A DNA stretch of 64,000 nt from Annona cherimola (taxonomy: Eukaryota > Streptophyta > Magnoliopsida > Magnoliales > Annonaceae), in the NCBI GenBank assembly GCA_030490835.1, contig CM059971.1:21197817-21261816 (forward strand). Reading direction: 5' to 3'. Positions 45,486 to 56,478 of the stretch are shown piece after piece. The number at the start of each line of letters is the position of its first letter. The stretch's first letter is position 1. Under the pieces are notes generated by a model, which was given only the letters and a program-made list of their open reading frames with translations, ran no database searches and was not told the DNA's origin. The translations under genes were made by a program, and so were the position numbers.

Positions 45486-45490
45486 AGATG

Positions 45491-45849
45491 TGTTGGAATT
45501 GGATAATGTGGAAGCGTACCTAAATCCAACAATGCCATGGATTCCACGTGAAGTGACAGGAACAATCTTACTGAGTGCAGAGTCTTATCCTACAACACTT
45601 TTTCCCATTAATACCAGCAGCCAATGGGCAACCAAAAGTGTTATATTGTATGTAGGAGAGACCCAGACTCCCCTACTTATATAGAGCCTTCTCATCATGC
45701 TCAAATAGAAAGAGAATCAACCACTTAGGAAATTGTCATATTTCAAAATATGCTAAGCTATCACTTTTATACAGAATCTAGGATTATATATTATTTTAGG
45801 CCACTTTACAATATCTATAAGATTTTACCAGATCTTAAAAGATCTAATA
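45491..45849 (-). mobile_element. 3' LTR of the nested-host Copia element
   Basis: On the plus strand it starts TGTTGGAATTGG and ends GATCTAATA. The first base of the LTR on the minus strand is changed (TATTAG instead of TGTTAG in the other LTR). It is preceded on the minus strand by the polypurine tract CCAAGTGGGAGAT. Confidence 0.85.
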
Positions 45850-46233
45850 ATCTCCCACTTGGCCTAATATATATTTTTAAAAAATTATAAAAAAATAAAA
45901 TTCCTAGATTCAATATTTGAAAAACTTTCAGATGAGTGCACTCATTTAAAAACATGCCTAGTAAGTGAATACACAATTTAAACATTTATACTTAAATGAA
46001 GAAAATTTGTTAAAACAAATCATGATGGTTATGTGCAATATGTACACACTTCCTTCCATGCATCATGATATTATCACATTCACTTAATCAAGTTCTTAAT
46101 AGTAAATTTATAATAATGTGGTAAATAATATCCCACTTTAATGTCAGATAGACATATTCTTCTATTTCAACCAGACATAATAGTTAACAAAATATAATAA
46201 TGAAACAGAAAGAAAAATTATATATCCATTACA

Positions 46234-47110
46234 TCAATAATTATCGCATACAATAAGACCCATTTCTTTTACATGTCTTGAAAAAACACTGGGCGCCAGA
46301 GCCATAGTCATGGGATCAACTATCATGTCTTTACTGCCAACAAAATTAATGGATATAAGATGATCGCTAATCCTTTCTTGCAGTGACAGGAACTTAGCAT
46401 CGATATGTTTGTTAGCACCAGTAATCCTTCTATAATTTGAGAAACTAATCGCTGATGAATTATCACAATACATTCTCAAAGGTTTAGAAATAAAATCTAC
46501 AACTTTAAGCCCTGAGACGAATTTCCTCAACCACAACGCATGCGAGGATGATTCATGAAAACTAACAAACTCAGCTTCCATAGTAGAGTCAACAATACGA
46601 TGTTGTTCGCCACTCTTCCATAAAACTGCTCTGCCAGCTAATAGAAAAACATATCCAGATGTGGACCTTCTATTACCTAAGCAACCAGTATAATCTGAAT
46701 CTGTGTAACCGATTACCTCTAATTGATCGGTTTCACCATATGTGAGCTTATAATTTTTAGTTCCTTGGAGATATTGCATTACTTTCTTCATTGCCTTCCA
46801 GTGCTCGATTCCTGGATTGCTTTGATATCTTCCAAGTAATCTCATTGCATAGCTAATATCAGAACGTGTGCATACTTGGGCGTACATGATACTCCTAAGG
46901 GTAGACGCATATGGAATGGACTTCATTTCCTGCTTTTCAATCTCATTCTTTAGGCATTGATGCAAACTATATTTGTGTCCTTTAAAGATTGGCACTTCAC
47001 ATGATGAGCAGTTCAACATACTAAACTTTTCTAAGACTTTTCCAATATAAGCCCTCTGTGACAACCCTAAAAGTCTTTTAGGTTTATTTCATTGGATCTT
47101 AATTCCAATG
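46234..47110 (-). pseudogene. Copia polyprotein C-terminal part: end of reverse transcriptase and RNase H
   Basis: The main frame (47064-46234, 276 codons) starts inside the reverse-transcriptase domain at LSQRAYIGKVLEKFSM. The motif IGYTDSDYTGC with RRSTSGYVFLL marks RNase H, and STMEAEFVS, HALWLRKFVSGL and the ADE/cDNKSA-like DNSSAIS follow in order. The C terminus ends naturally. The catalytic half of the reverse transcriptase, with the YVDD box, is missing: only about 20 bases separate this block from the end of the integrase block, so a deletion of roughly 1.5-2 kb took place near 47125. Confidence 0.9.
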
Positions 47111-47140
47111 ACACAGTCTCAAGCTGGGTTTCTTTCCCAT

Positions 47141-47822
47141 CTATAACTCAAATGGAGTTTTAGGAACAGCCTTACTAAGAACCTTATTGAGGATATACAT
47201 AGCAAATTTCAAGGTTTCACTCCATAAAATTAAGGGTAAGGATGAGTTGCTAATCATACTCTTCACCATATCAATAAGAGTATCATTTCTCCTTTCAGTA
47301 ACTCCATTTTGTTGGGGAGTTCTTAGCATTGTATATTGAGGTTGAATGCCATTATTTTCTAGAAATTGAGCAAGGGCCAGGGATTCGACCTAATTGAATA
47401 TGTCCACCATAATATTCACCTCTATCTCACAATTTTAATTTTTCTATCTAATCTTTTGAATGTTTTAAAAGCAATCAAGGAGTCGTATGTTTCATGTAAT
47501 AGAAAAATATAACCATAATGTGAAAAATCATCAATGAATATGATAAAATATTTTTCACCTCCTATACATGGTGAAAATGGACCACAAATGTCAGTGTGAA
47601 TCAATTCTAAGAGTCCCTCACTTCTTATGGCATTTCTTTTTTGGGTTTTAACAAGTTTTCCTTTAATACAATCGATACACGTGTCAAATCAGTAAAATTT
47701 AGAGTTGGTATTACTCTATCTTTTACCAATCTTAATATTCTTTCCTTCGATATATGACCAAATCTATTATGCCATAACATAGAGGGATTTTCATTAATTA
47801 TACCACGTTTAACAATCTGCAT
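47141..47822 (-). pseudogene. Copia integrase with GAG-pre-integrase domain, broken
   Basis: The pre-integrase zinc-binding part reads LWHNRFGHISKERILRLV. The core follows with IHTDICGPF (first catalytic Asp), FIIFIDDFSHYGYIF (second Asp region) and [13 protein letters not shown] (catalytic Glu). Frames change between these three blocks, and about 90 codons between the second and third are disrupted. Integrase joins element DNA to the target; this copy cannot. Confidence 0.85.
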
Positions 47823-47861
47823 TTATTTGATATAAACCATTAACTAATGTTTCGGTACTAA

Positions 47862-48319
47862 TTAAAACAGAATTTTTGAATAAGGAAATTTAAAGTTTGT
47901 AAAACTAAAAGAATAACCCATTACATCAAGTTTTGGCAAATAAATTAAATTTCTAGATATGTTCGGAACGTAAAAAACATCATGCAGCTCGAGAAAATGC
48001 CCTGTATTAAGGCGAAGCTTGCAATTCCCAACTGCTTTGACTTTTGATTTTGACAGATTACCCATTAAAATGGTTGACTCATGTGGTTTTGGTTTGCGGG
48101 TTGAAAGGATGCCTGCATAGAGTTTATAACATGAATAGCAGCACCAAAGTCAATACACCATGAATTAGAGGAAATATTCATGAAATTGGTTTGAAAACAA
48201 ACATATAAATGATTGTTATCTTTCTTTTCAAACCAACTTTTGCGTTTAAGATAGTCTTTCTTAAAATGCCCCCTTTTTTTTACAGAAGTGACACCTTTCA
48301 TCGGACTTTTTCCGTTCAT
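47862..48319 (-). pseudogene. Copia protease region, active-site serine replaced
   Basis: The block begins with the second half of a zinc knuckle (GHFKKDYLKRKS). It then has SWCIDFGAAIHVINSM, where related elements have D-S-G or D-T-G. Here the central residue is Phe, which should destroy the aspartic protease site. The segment continues in another frame with DVFYVPNISRNLIYLPKLD, typical of the end of this domain. Confidence 0.8.
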
Positions 48320-48992
48320 CCTCTTTGGTTTTCTTTACTAGAAATTTCTTCTTCCACTTTCCTTTCTGTGACTTGTGCTGCTTAGGTGTTGATGTAATAT
48401 TAATGACTATCGATCCATCATGTTTCAACTTCTCTTCCTCTTGTACACATATGGATATTAATTCATTCAATGTCCATATTTCCTTTTGTGTGTTATAAGA
48501 AATTTTAAACTGTGAAAACTGTGATGGAAGAGAGTTCAAAACAAATATAATCAGGAAAGTGTCAGAGATTTTCATCCCCATTGCATTAAGTTTCCCAGAT
48601 ATATTTGACATTTCCATTATGTGCTTTCGCACACCAGTAATGCCCTCATATCTCATCGATGTCAACTTATTCGTGAGCATTCCCGCTATCACCTTATCTG
48701 ACCCACTGAATTTCTCCTTAATTGAGTCCAAATAGGCTTTAGCGCTATCATCTTCAGTAATGGAACCCCTAATAGTCCTTTCAATTGTGCTCTTTATTAT
48801 CATGAGCGACAATCTATTAGAATGCTCCAATTTATCAAATTGTATCTTTTCATTTTCAGTACTCTCAGAAGCAAGTTTGTTAGGCTTTTCAATTCGAAGG
48901 GCTACGTCTAAGTCCAAACAGCCTAAGGTAATTAAGAGTTGCTCATGACAATCAGTGTAGTTTGACCCATTTAGTGTCAATATGTGAGACAT
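48261..48992 (-). pseudogene. Copia gag
   Basis: A 243-codon frame begins MSHILTLNGSNYTDCHEQLL, the usual start for this gag group (target N-G-S/T-N motif), and continues with the UBN2-type capsid region (IKEKFSGSDKVIAGML, MRYEGITGVRKHIMEMSN). It ends at CHFCKKKGAF, the start of a CCHC knuckle, where a single-base frame change moves the rest into the neighbouring frame. The start codon lies 21 bp from the edge of the nested hAT element. Gag would form the virus-like particle in the cytoplasm. Confidence 0.9.
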
Positions 48993-49758
48993 ATGATATT
49001 GAATGTAAGCAGGATAAGGTGCAACTTGGGTCAGGTAAGTCCGGGTATGGGTGGAACCTACCCTTACCTATTTTGTAAAAACCTCTATCCTACCCTATTT
49101 TAGACAGGGTCGGCCTGGAGCCTACCCTACCCAATTTTCTTAAGAGCGGGTTGGTTCTGGTTCGGTTCCAAAATCGGTTCTTAGAACATAATTTATAAGA
49201 AAATGCAACCTGTATAAAAAAATTCAATTTATATATACTAAAACATGAAATCTGTTAAAAAAGTACAATGTGTACATAATGAAATCTATTAAAGAAGAAT
49301 CAAATAGCATAAGAATTATTATCTCATTAGAATATACTACTTTCAATAATATTAAGTCTGTCCAATCCAATAAAAAAACTGTTTGAAAAACAGATACAAC
49401 ACAAGTACACAATAGATACAACTTAAGCACAACACATTTGTAATCATAATTCCGATGATTAAAATCAAAGTTCAAACATGAATAATATTAGAATTAAGTT
49501 AACTCTTCTCAAGTTCTCATCTCTCAACTTTCATCCTTCATTTAGAATACCTTTTCCCTGAAAGTAGAAATAAAATTTAATAAGAATCATTTGACATTTA
49601 AATACAAAGATTAAAGAATGGAAAATAAAAATCAACACAACCTTATTAGGAATGGTAGCAACATTAGCAACATTGGAATGAACACTTGACTATCTGCAAA
49701 ACAATTAGAAAACATATATTAATGATAATTTATCAAACAAGTTATGCTTATAAACTCA

Positions 49759-51363
49759 TTACCTATGAAACATATTCAATACATGTAAAAAAGAAATAAA
49801 AAGAAAAAAATGTAAAATGTTACCTAATGTTGTGCTATTCAAATTGGTACCTGGTTCTGCAATGGAAAATTCTTCAAATACTTCTTCAATGTCAGATGGT
49901 TTGGGGGTTGTCCTTAGCCAATCTTGACAACATATTAATGACTTAATAGTTTTTGCAGATAAAGAACTTTTATATGTATCAAGAACTCGTCCCCCAGTAC
50001 TAAAAGTAGATTCAGATGTCACAGTAGAAACAACAATAGTAAATATGTTATGAGCAATCAAAGATAATACTCTAAATCTGGATGCATTAGCTGACCACGA
50101 ATCTAAAACCTTAATTTTGTTAGTTGGGAACAATCTAGGTTCTTAAAGATACAAATCAATTTCAGTTTTCGACCATTGCTCATCATTCTCTTCATAAAAT
50201 TTTAGAAAATCATCAGTTGCGCAAGCCTCAATATTAGTTTGACTATACTCTCCCACCTCACTTGAAACTTTTCTTGGAGCAGAATGAGATTCATAAAACT
50301 TGAATAGTTTATGCAGTTCAAAAGTGACCATTTGAGTAGCTTTAATAGATTTACTTTTATCAAGTAACTTAGCATAAAAATAGATTATAAATCCAAGCTT
50401 GTATCGTGGATCCAAAGCATTTGCTATCAACAAGATGATAATTATTCTGTTTAGGCTTCCCCAATATTTATTGAATTTCTCTCTCATTCTTTTGCTCATG
50501 TCTTGAAGAAGATAATTATCGGATGTTGAATTCATGAGTAAAAGTTTTTTAACCTCATATAGTTGGACAAAAAATATTAAAGAAGTAACATAAGATGTGC
50601 AAGACAAAACCTTTGTAATGTCATAAAATTTTTCCAAAAATTAACACAAAACTTGTGCATTATCCCGATCAAACACTGTTAGAGGTCCTTCCCTAGCAAT
50701 AACTGCATCCTTTTTCCCTAATTTATCAAATGTTGCTCTAAACTTTAAAGCACTGGCCAACATGAAATATGTGGAATTCCATCTAGTAAGAACATCTAAA
50801 CACAAGCCACCTTTTTCTTTGATTCCTTCTTTCTGACAATAATTTTCAAATTTATCTTTCATAGCAGGTGAAGTCCTTACATGTTTAATCACATTTCTAA
50901 TTCGGCAGATAGAGTCTTAAATCTCATCTATTCCATCACGCACAATTAGGTTAAGAATATGTGTCGCACGCCTAATATGAAATGTGGATCCATCCCTAAT
51001 GAGTAAACCCTTCTCCCTTAAACTTTCTTTCAATTTTCTAGCTGCAACATCATTATTGGATGCATTGTCCATAGTTATAGTACAAATTCCATTGAAGTTC
51101 CATTTCATCAAGCAATCAAAAATAACATTAGCACTGCATTCACCAGTTTGTGGAGGTAGGCACAAACAAAAGTTAATAACTTTCTTATTTAGCTTCCAAT
51201 TGTCATCAACAAAATGTGCTGTGAGGCATAGATAACCTTCATTTGCTATAGATGTCCACATATCTGTTGTTAAATATACTCTATGCACTTGGTCATGGAA
51301 AAAACTCATGAGTTTAGTTTTTTCACTTTCATACACCGAAGACACATCTTTAGCAACTGTTGT
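49759..51363 (-). pseudogene. hAT transposase, catalytic and dimerisation part
   Basis: One continuous frame on the minus strand is interrupted by three in-frame stops, at 50917, 50641 and 50140-50142, and by no frameshift. Motifs in order: VYLTTDMWTS (first catalytic Asp), ICTITMDNASNND (second Asp), RRATHILNLIVRDGI, DVLTRWNSTYFML, a Tam3/RNase-H-fold middle with FYDITKVLSC, then SESTFSTGGRVLD and KSLICCQDWLR of the C-terminal hAT dimerisation domain. The N-terminal part lies at 53992-54608 beyond the inserted LTR. Transposase binds the element ends and catalyses cut-and-paste movement in the nucleus; the stops rule that out here. Confidence 0.9.
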
Positions 51364-51879
51364 TGATAAGTCTAAAAATTTTCATTTATTTTCATATTAA
51401 ATTCGCGCTATTAAATATTAAAATGTTAATTAAATGCATGTTTTTAAGTAAAATTTGGTGAAAATTACATTTTTGATAAAATCTCTAATTTTGCTATAGA
51501 ATGGGTCATTTTGCAACATTCTTAAAAATATAAAATTATGACTTAATCCCCTAGAAGATTTTCACATTGAAATATGTATTAGCTTGTTAATAAAATTTGG
51601 GCAAATTGATAAAAGTATTTAATTAGGAAAATCACACTTATATAACTGCAACCATATTTTTAAAATATGGGGAATAAAGTAGAATAATTTTTAGAATATA
51701 AAAGAAGCCAACAATTAAATTAAAAAGATGTATGATGTTATCGAAATTATTTAGCCAAGAATTAATGCTTAAATTTATGATTAAATATCCTGCAGGAACA
51801 TCAAACAACCTTGCATCGCCGGACCACCATTTCCGGTACTCCATCTTCCCCAAAGCAACCCACCGACCAGCTCATCGAT

Positions 51880-52970
51880 TCGCCAAAATTCCGGTGAGGC
51901 CTTTTTATCAAACCAAGCTCGTCTTCTCCGGTGAACCAAGGCAGCCATGACAGCAACTACAGCAGACAAGCTGCAGTCAAACCCAAATCTGCCATGCCCA
52001 ACCCGTGGAACCAGTGCTCCCGTCTCCAGCCCGCTCTCTCGCCCGTCCGACCCTTATCTTTTTCCCCTTTTCGAATTGCAGCTGCAAACCCCACCTCACC
52101 GGCGATATCTTCCCCGACGTTCCTTCATCGGCGAAATTGTTACGACGGCAACAACAGCCGCATACAGCTACCGTTTTCTTCTTCTTCTCTCTCATCCCTG
52201 CTGCTCCCGTCCCTGCTCTGCTTCTCTGTCGTTTTCTTCTTCTCCTCCGGTGATTCTCGTCCCTGCTGCTCTGTTCGCCGGCGAGATTGCCATGGCAGCA
52301 ACAGCAGCGACCGCCCAAGGCTCCAGCCACCTTTAGTCAACACCCTGCGTACCCATTCCAAATCAAAAGCCGTAGCTAGCCATGACAACAAGCAGACCCA
52401 TTGAATCACGGCAGCACCTCCATTTTTTTTCGATTCCCAGCAGCAATAACAGAACAGCAACGTTAACTACAAATTCGTCCAGCCGTCAATTTTCCCCCTT
52501 TCAGCCCCAACTAGAAAATCCAATATGCAACCGACCATCCAAGCATTCAACCGCAACATATTCAGCACCGAGCCATGGTAGCAGGCATCCCGTCTTTTCC
52601 AAGCTGGAGGAACGGTTGGAGGAAACTTGCTTCTAGCCGTAGAGCGAAATCGTGCTGCAGTTTAAGATGCAAATTGCTGCTGTTTAGAGGAGCTGCCGAT
52701 CAACTGAATAAAGGCCGGCCATTGGATTTTCATGTAGGCATAGAGACTGGCAGGGGCGGTGTTGCTGGATGCTATGGCCGTGAAGAAAGCCGGAGGAATG
52801 GAGGCTGTTTCTGTTTTAATGGCTGCCGGTTTAGGCATGGTGGACTGGTTGCTCGATTTCAATGGCCGAATGCAGAGGATTTGAAACAAGGGGCTGCCGG
52901 TGCTGGAGGATTTGGGCGTTTTGCCTTTTGGAATTTTTTTTTTAGTTGCGAACAGATAGGGTGGTGAGCT
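51880..52970. other. GC-rich tract inside the solo LTR
   Basis: Several overlapping frames are open on both strands, with low-complexity serine/proline/arginine-rich translations. No domain is recognised. The tract contrasts sharply with the AT-rich LTR start and may be captured host sequence. Confidence 0.35.
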
Positions 52971-53078
52971 TGATTGGCCGGGCTGGTAAGTTGAAAATGG
53001 AAAAGGGTAGCTACAGTTACATCCAAGCGTAGAATCCCACATCGGATTCTCAAGGCTCAAAGGGGGCTGCCATACATC

Positions 53079-53086
53079 TATAAAAC
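53079..53086 (+). promoter_or_regulatory. TATA box of the solo LTR
   Basis: TATAAAAC in the context CATCTATAAAACCCCTCC. Plus-strand transcription from here would run antisense to the N-terminal part of the hAT transposase gene. Confidence 0.5.
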
Positions 53087-53499
53087 CCCTCCACTCATCC
53101 CAAGGAAAGACACCCCACACACACTCCTCTTTTCTCCCTTGGGTGGGACCCATTTTGTGGGACCCATAGCAAGTGGGTGGGATCCATCTTGTGGGACCCC
53201 TAGCAAGGAGGTGGGGCCAAGCAATAAAATTTTTTATTACGTGGAGATTTTGCTCTCCATATTCGGGTGATGTAAATTTTATTTTATTGTTTTATGCTTT
53301 ATAGTGTTTTGTAGTTATTACTTTTTAATTTGTAGTTTTAATTTTTAGATTAGATTTACTGCTTTATTCTATGCTTTGTAATTTTTAGATTAAATTTAAT
53401 ATAATTCTCTTTCCTGCTTTAATAGTTGAATTTCATAGCTTTTATTGCTTTCTTAGAATAGTTTTAATTAAGTTGTTAGCTAATTATAATTTCTTTTAG

Positions 53500-53830
53500 C
53501 TTCTTGTCTCCCTTTCTTTTCTCTCCAATTTCTTCTATTTTTATTTCTTTTCTCTCCTCTTTCTCTCTTCTCTCTTTCTCTCTCTTCTCTCTTATCTATC
53601 TAATTTCTTCTTCTCTCTCTCTCTCTCCTCTTTCTCTCTTCTCTCTTTCTCTCTCTCTCTAACGTCTTTCTCTCTCTTCTCTTTCTCTCTCTTCTTTCTC
53701 TCTCTCTTCTTTCTCTCTCTAATTTCTTCTAATTTCTCTTTTCTTTTCTCTCTCCAACGTCTCTCTTCTTTCTCTCCCTTCTCTCTTCTCTCTTTCTTTT
53801 TCTCTCTCTTCTCTATACCTTCTTTTTCTC
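53500..53830. repeat. CT-rich microsatellite tract
   Basis: Irregular runs of CTCTTT and TCTCTC. The 96-codon minus-strand frame across it, rich in Lys, Arg and Glu, is a repeat artefact. Confidence 0.85.
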
Positions 53831-53991
53831 TTAAAAATAATTCAAAACTACATCGCCTCACTGTGGATTCGACCCTACTCACCGTTATTCTACACTATCA
53901 TCCGTATAGTGATAGCTTTAATGTGTTTCGGTTAATTTTAATTAAACTGGTGATCACAGTGCTCTTAACGACAAGCACTTGGTGCGCATCA

Positions 53992-54608
53992 GTTGTTCTA
54001 GACACAAATTTCACAAGCGGTTGAATTGTAGTGATATATTTGCGAAAACCCTCACACTCAACCAACTTAAATGGAAGTTCATCAATTATTATCATTTCAG
54101 CAAAACCTCTTCTATTTGCAGTTTGATCAAATTGCCACGTAGTCAAACTACCTACTTGGCCACTAGAATTACATGATGGAGATGATAAACTCAACAACTT
54201 TTGTTTCTTGTCACCCCACCGATGATCATAATAAGTGCATCTATCTAGATGTTTTCCCATTGAGCTAGTTCCATTCTTACTTGAATAAGCTAAAACTTTC
54301 TTACAGTAATTACATGTCACTTCCTGTTTCTCCTTTTTCTTACCATTATTTATAATTTGCTTAACTTTCTTAGTGAAGTGTTGCCACACATTAGAAGATA
54401 ATTTATATTGAGGTTTCGGTTTTGGAGGTACAACATCATTTGTAGTTTTCTCGTCTTTTGAATCCTTTTCACTCACACCCACTTGTTCTATTACATCCCC
54501 TTTCACCATATTGCCATCCTCATTCTCAACCTCTAAGTCCTCTATTATATTAACTGTATCATCCATAATTAAATCAACACAGTTATTCACACTGCTACCA
54601 TCTTCCAT
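53992..54608 (-). pseudogene. hAT transposase, N-terminal BED zinc-finger part
   Basis: From an ATG at 54608 the frame has an acidic leader, then SSNVWQHFTKKVKQI, CNYCKKVLAYSS and MGKHLDRCTYY, which make a BED zinc finger (C-x2-C ... H-x3-C) used for DNA binding. The frame continues through DELPFKLVECEGFRKYI to QPLVKFVSRTT, where the solo LTR interrupts it. The reading then resumes at 51363 with VAKDVSSVYESEK. The peptide beyond 53992 in the LTR is not part of the gene. Confidence 0.9.
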
Positions 54609-56470
54609 ACTTAATATTATAGTAACTCCTAAAATAGCAACATTACAACATTGATTAAAATATTGAACTCATGATAGGAATTTTTAATATAAGTAGGGGT
54701 AACAGAAAATTTTTACCTCAATGTTACGTGACAACATTATCTGTTTAATGCCTACAAAAGGGTACAAATTGTCGTTAACAAACCATCCATGGATGGAAAA
54801 ACTTATGGGAAACAATATCATTACTTTAACAACCCAGTAATATTTATTTCATTTTTTGAATTTATTTTTCACATAAACTCCAAAGGAACTTGATAAATAA
54901 AATCCAATAAAAAATATTACACTTAAAACGTAGGCAAGGGCACCTTTCCGAAAAGGAGTTAAACCTTGACTAATCTAAGAAGGTATCAGGTTGGTCCTAA
55001 ATCTATGTGTGTAAGCCTACATATGAAATAGGTGCATGGATTGCTGTTCAAATAATGGTATGACTTTTGTTTGAACTTTCACATGTTTTTATAACTTCAG
55101 ATGGGTGACATGCCACTTTTGTCTTCACTAATCTATCTTCCAAAATAGATTTGAGTAGGCATAACAAGATAGTAGTAAATTGCGGCCGATTGCTGATGGC
55201 TAATGGTAAGCTTGGGTGACTTGGACGAATCACACATGACAACAAATTTTATTATGGCAGCAAAATTCCATTGCTACGTGTTGAATTACTGGATGGATAA
55301 TTGCATTTTGAAAATTGAAAGATGATCTTAAAAATCCTCTTCTCTGGCAGGGAAAAGGAATTGGCAAAATAAGTAAGATGAAGTTATTGATGAATTGGAT
55401 TATATGCTACAAAACTTGGTAAAGCTAATACAATATTGCTTTCAAGTAGAGCTGCAGAAGTGTATTTTCTCTTTTGGAATACAAGGGATACAAGCCAATC
55501 ATGAACAGATCCAGACAAGTATAATTAACTACAAAACCCGATGATAGAACAAGCCAATGATGAATAGTTCCAAACAAGTAAAATGTTGAATTAAGTGTAA
55601 AGATTTACATCTATTTTAGTATGTAGACGACATAATATGGGAGAAATAAAATAAGTGCCAGTGGACATTAAGAACAAAACAGAGAACAAGAACCAAGCTT
55701 GATGAGAAGATAGGGAAGACGCGGCTGACGAGAAGACGGAGAAGACGATTGATGAGAAGACAGAGAAGGCGCGACTGACGAGAAGACGGAGAAGACGGTG
55801 ATTTTGATTTTCGACGAACTCTGTCTCAAGGTGTGGCTCTGCCTTTCGAGTCTTCTAGATCTGATCTGCTGGTGGCGGAGAAGGCGAGAAGAAGCATGCA
55901 ATTGCAAGGGGAAGCCGAGAGGGGTTGCAATTGCAACAAGCGGATGCGGGATCGGGATTCGTCGCTGCCTCATTGCGGCCTCGCAGGATTCGCCGATTCG
56001 GTGAGTCGATGACGACTGATGAGACGAGAGGAACGGGTCATCTTCACTCTTCAGTTTCTTCTTTGGTGTGGTGTCCATGTCCAATACGGAAATACCCAGT
56101 TACCCACTACCCAGTTTCTCACTTCCTCTGAGGCGACTGAGATGACGTATGGAAGATGACAGGCAGGCAGGCGCAGGCGTGAGGGATGAGGCGAGACATG
56201 ACAGGAGGTGACACCGGGACAGCCTCGCGATAGCTTGTTAAACCTAAACGCTTAAACTTAATAATATATATTTATTATAATATTATTATATAAAATTCGG
56301 GTCGGTTTCAGGTACCCATAACTTGGAACCGACCCTACCCAAATACCCTACAAGTATTTTTTACCCAGAACTGAACCAACCCTACGGGTAACTATGGTGG
56401 AACCGAACCGACCCTATTTAGGGTACCCATCGGGTCGACCCGTGGGTACCTTACCCAAGTTGCACTCCCA
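54609..56470 (-). other. hAT 5' non-coding region
   Basis: Between the transposase ATG and the right end. It includes a 50-bp tandem duplication (55701-55800), a GC-richer stretch (55820-56220) that could be a non-coding first exon, and GGGTA/TACCC-rich sub-terminal sequence (56290-56450). No other gene is seen. Confidence 0.5.
55701..55800. repeat. 50-bp tandem duplication near the hAT right end
   Basis: Two units start at 55701 and 55751, each with GATGAGAAGA, TGACGAGAAGACGGAGAAG. It lies in the hAT 5' region. Confidence 0.9.
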
Positions 56471-56478
56471 AAAGTAGG

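Larger units (their letters stand above)
51364..53991 (+). mobile_element. Solo LTR (2628 bp) splitting the transposase gene
   Basis: Ends are TGATAAGTC and GGTGCGCATCA, of the TG...CA type, with a perfect 5-bp target duplication GTTGT at 51359-51363 and 53992-53996. Removal rejoins the transposase at FVSRTT/VAKD. There is no internal region, primer site or second LTR, so it is best read as a solo LTR of a large Gypsy element. The 3' part with GTGGATTCGACCCTACTC is typical of such LTRs. A plus-strand TATA box lies at 53079. The U3 has a GC-rich coding-like tract (51880-52970) and a CT-rich tract. Confidence 0.8.
49014..56470 (-). mobile_element. hAT transposon with transposase relic
   Basis: Left end ATAAGGTGCAACTTGGGTCA; the right end as reverse complement is TGGGAGTGCAACTTGGGTAA. 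The flanks TAAGCAGG (49006-49013) and AAAGTAGG (56471-56478) match in 6 of 8 bases, a decayed hAT target duplication. The sub-terminal GGGTA/TACCC-rich sequence is shared with the short elements at 23154 and 41090. It contains a transposase gene on the minus strand, split by a solo LTR. Without that LTR the element is about 4.8 kb, a normal autonomous hAT size. Confidence 0.85.

Noticed and set aside
53592..53882. 96-codon Lys/Arg/Glu-rich minus-strand frame.
   Set aside because: Translation of the CT-rich tract in the solo LTR.
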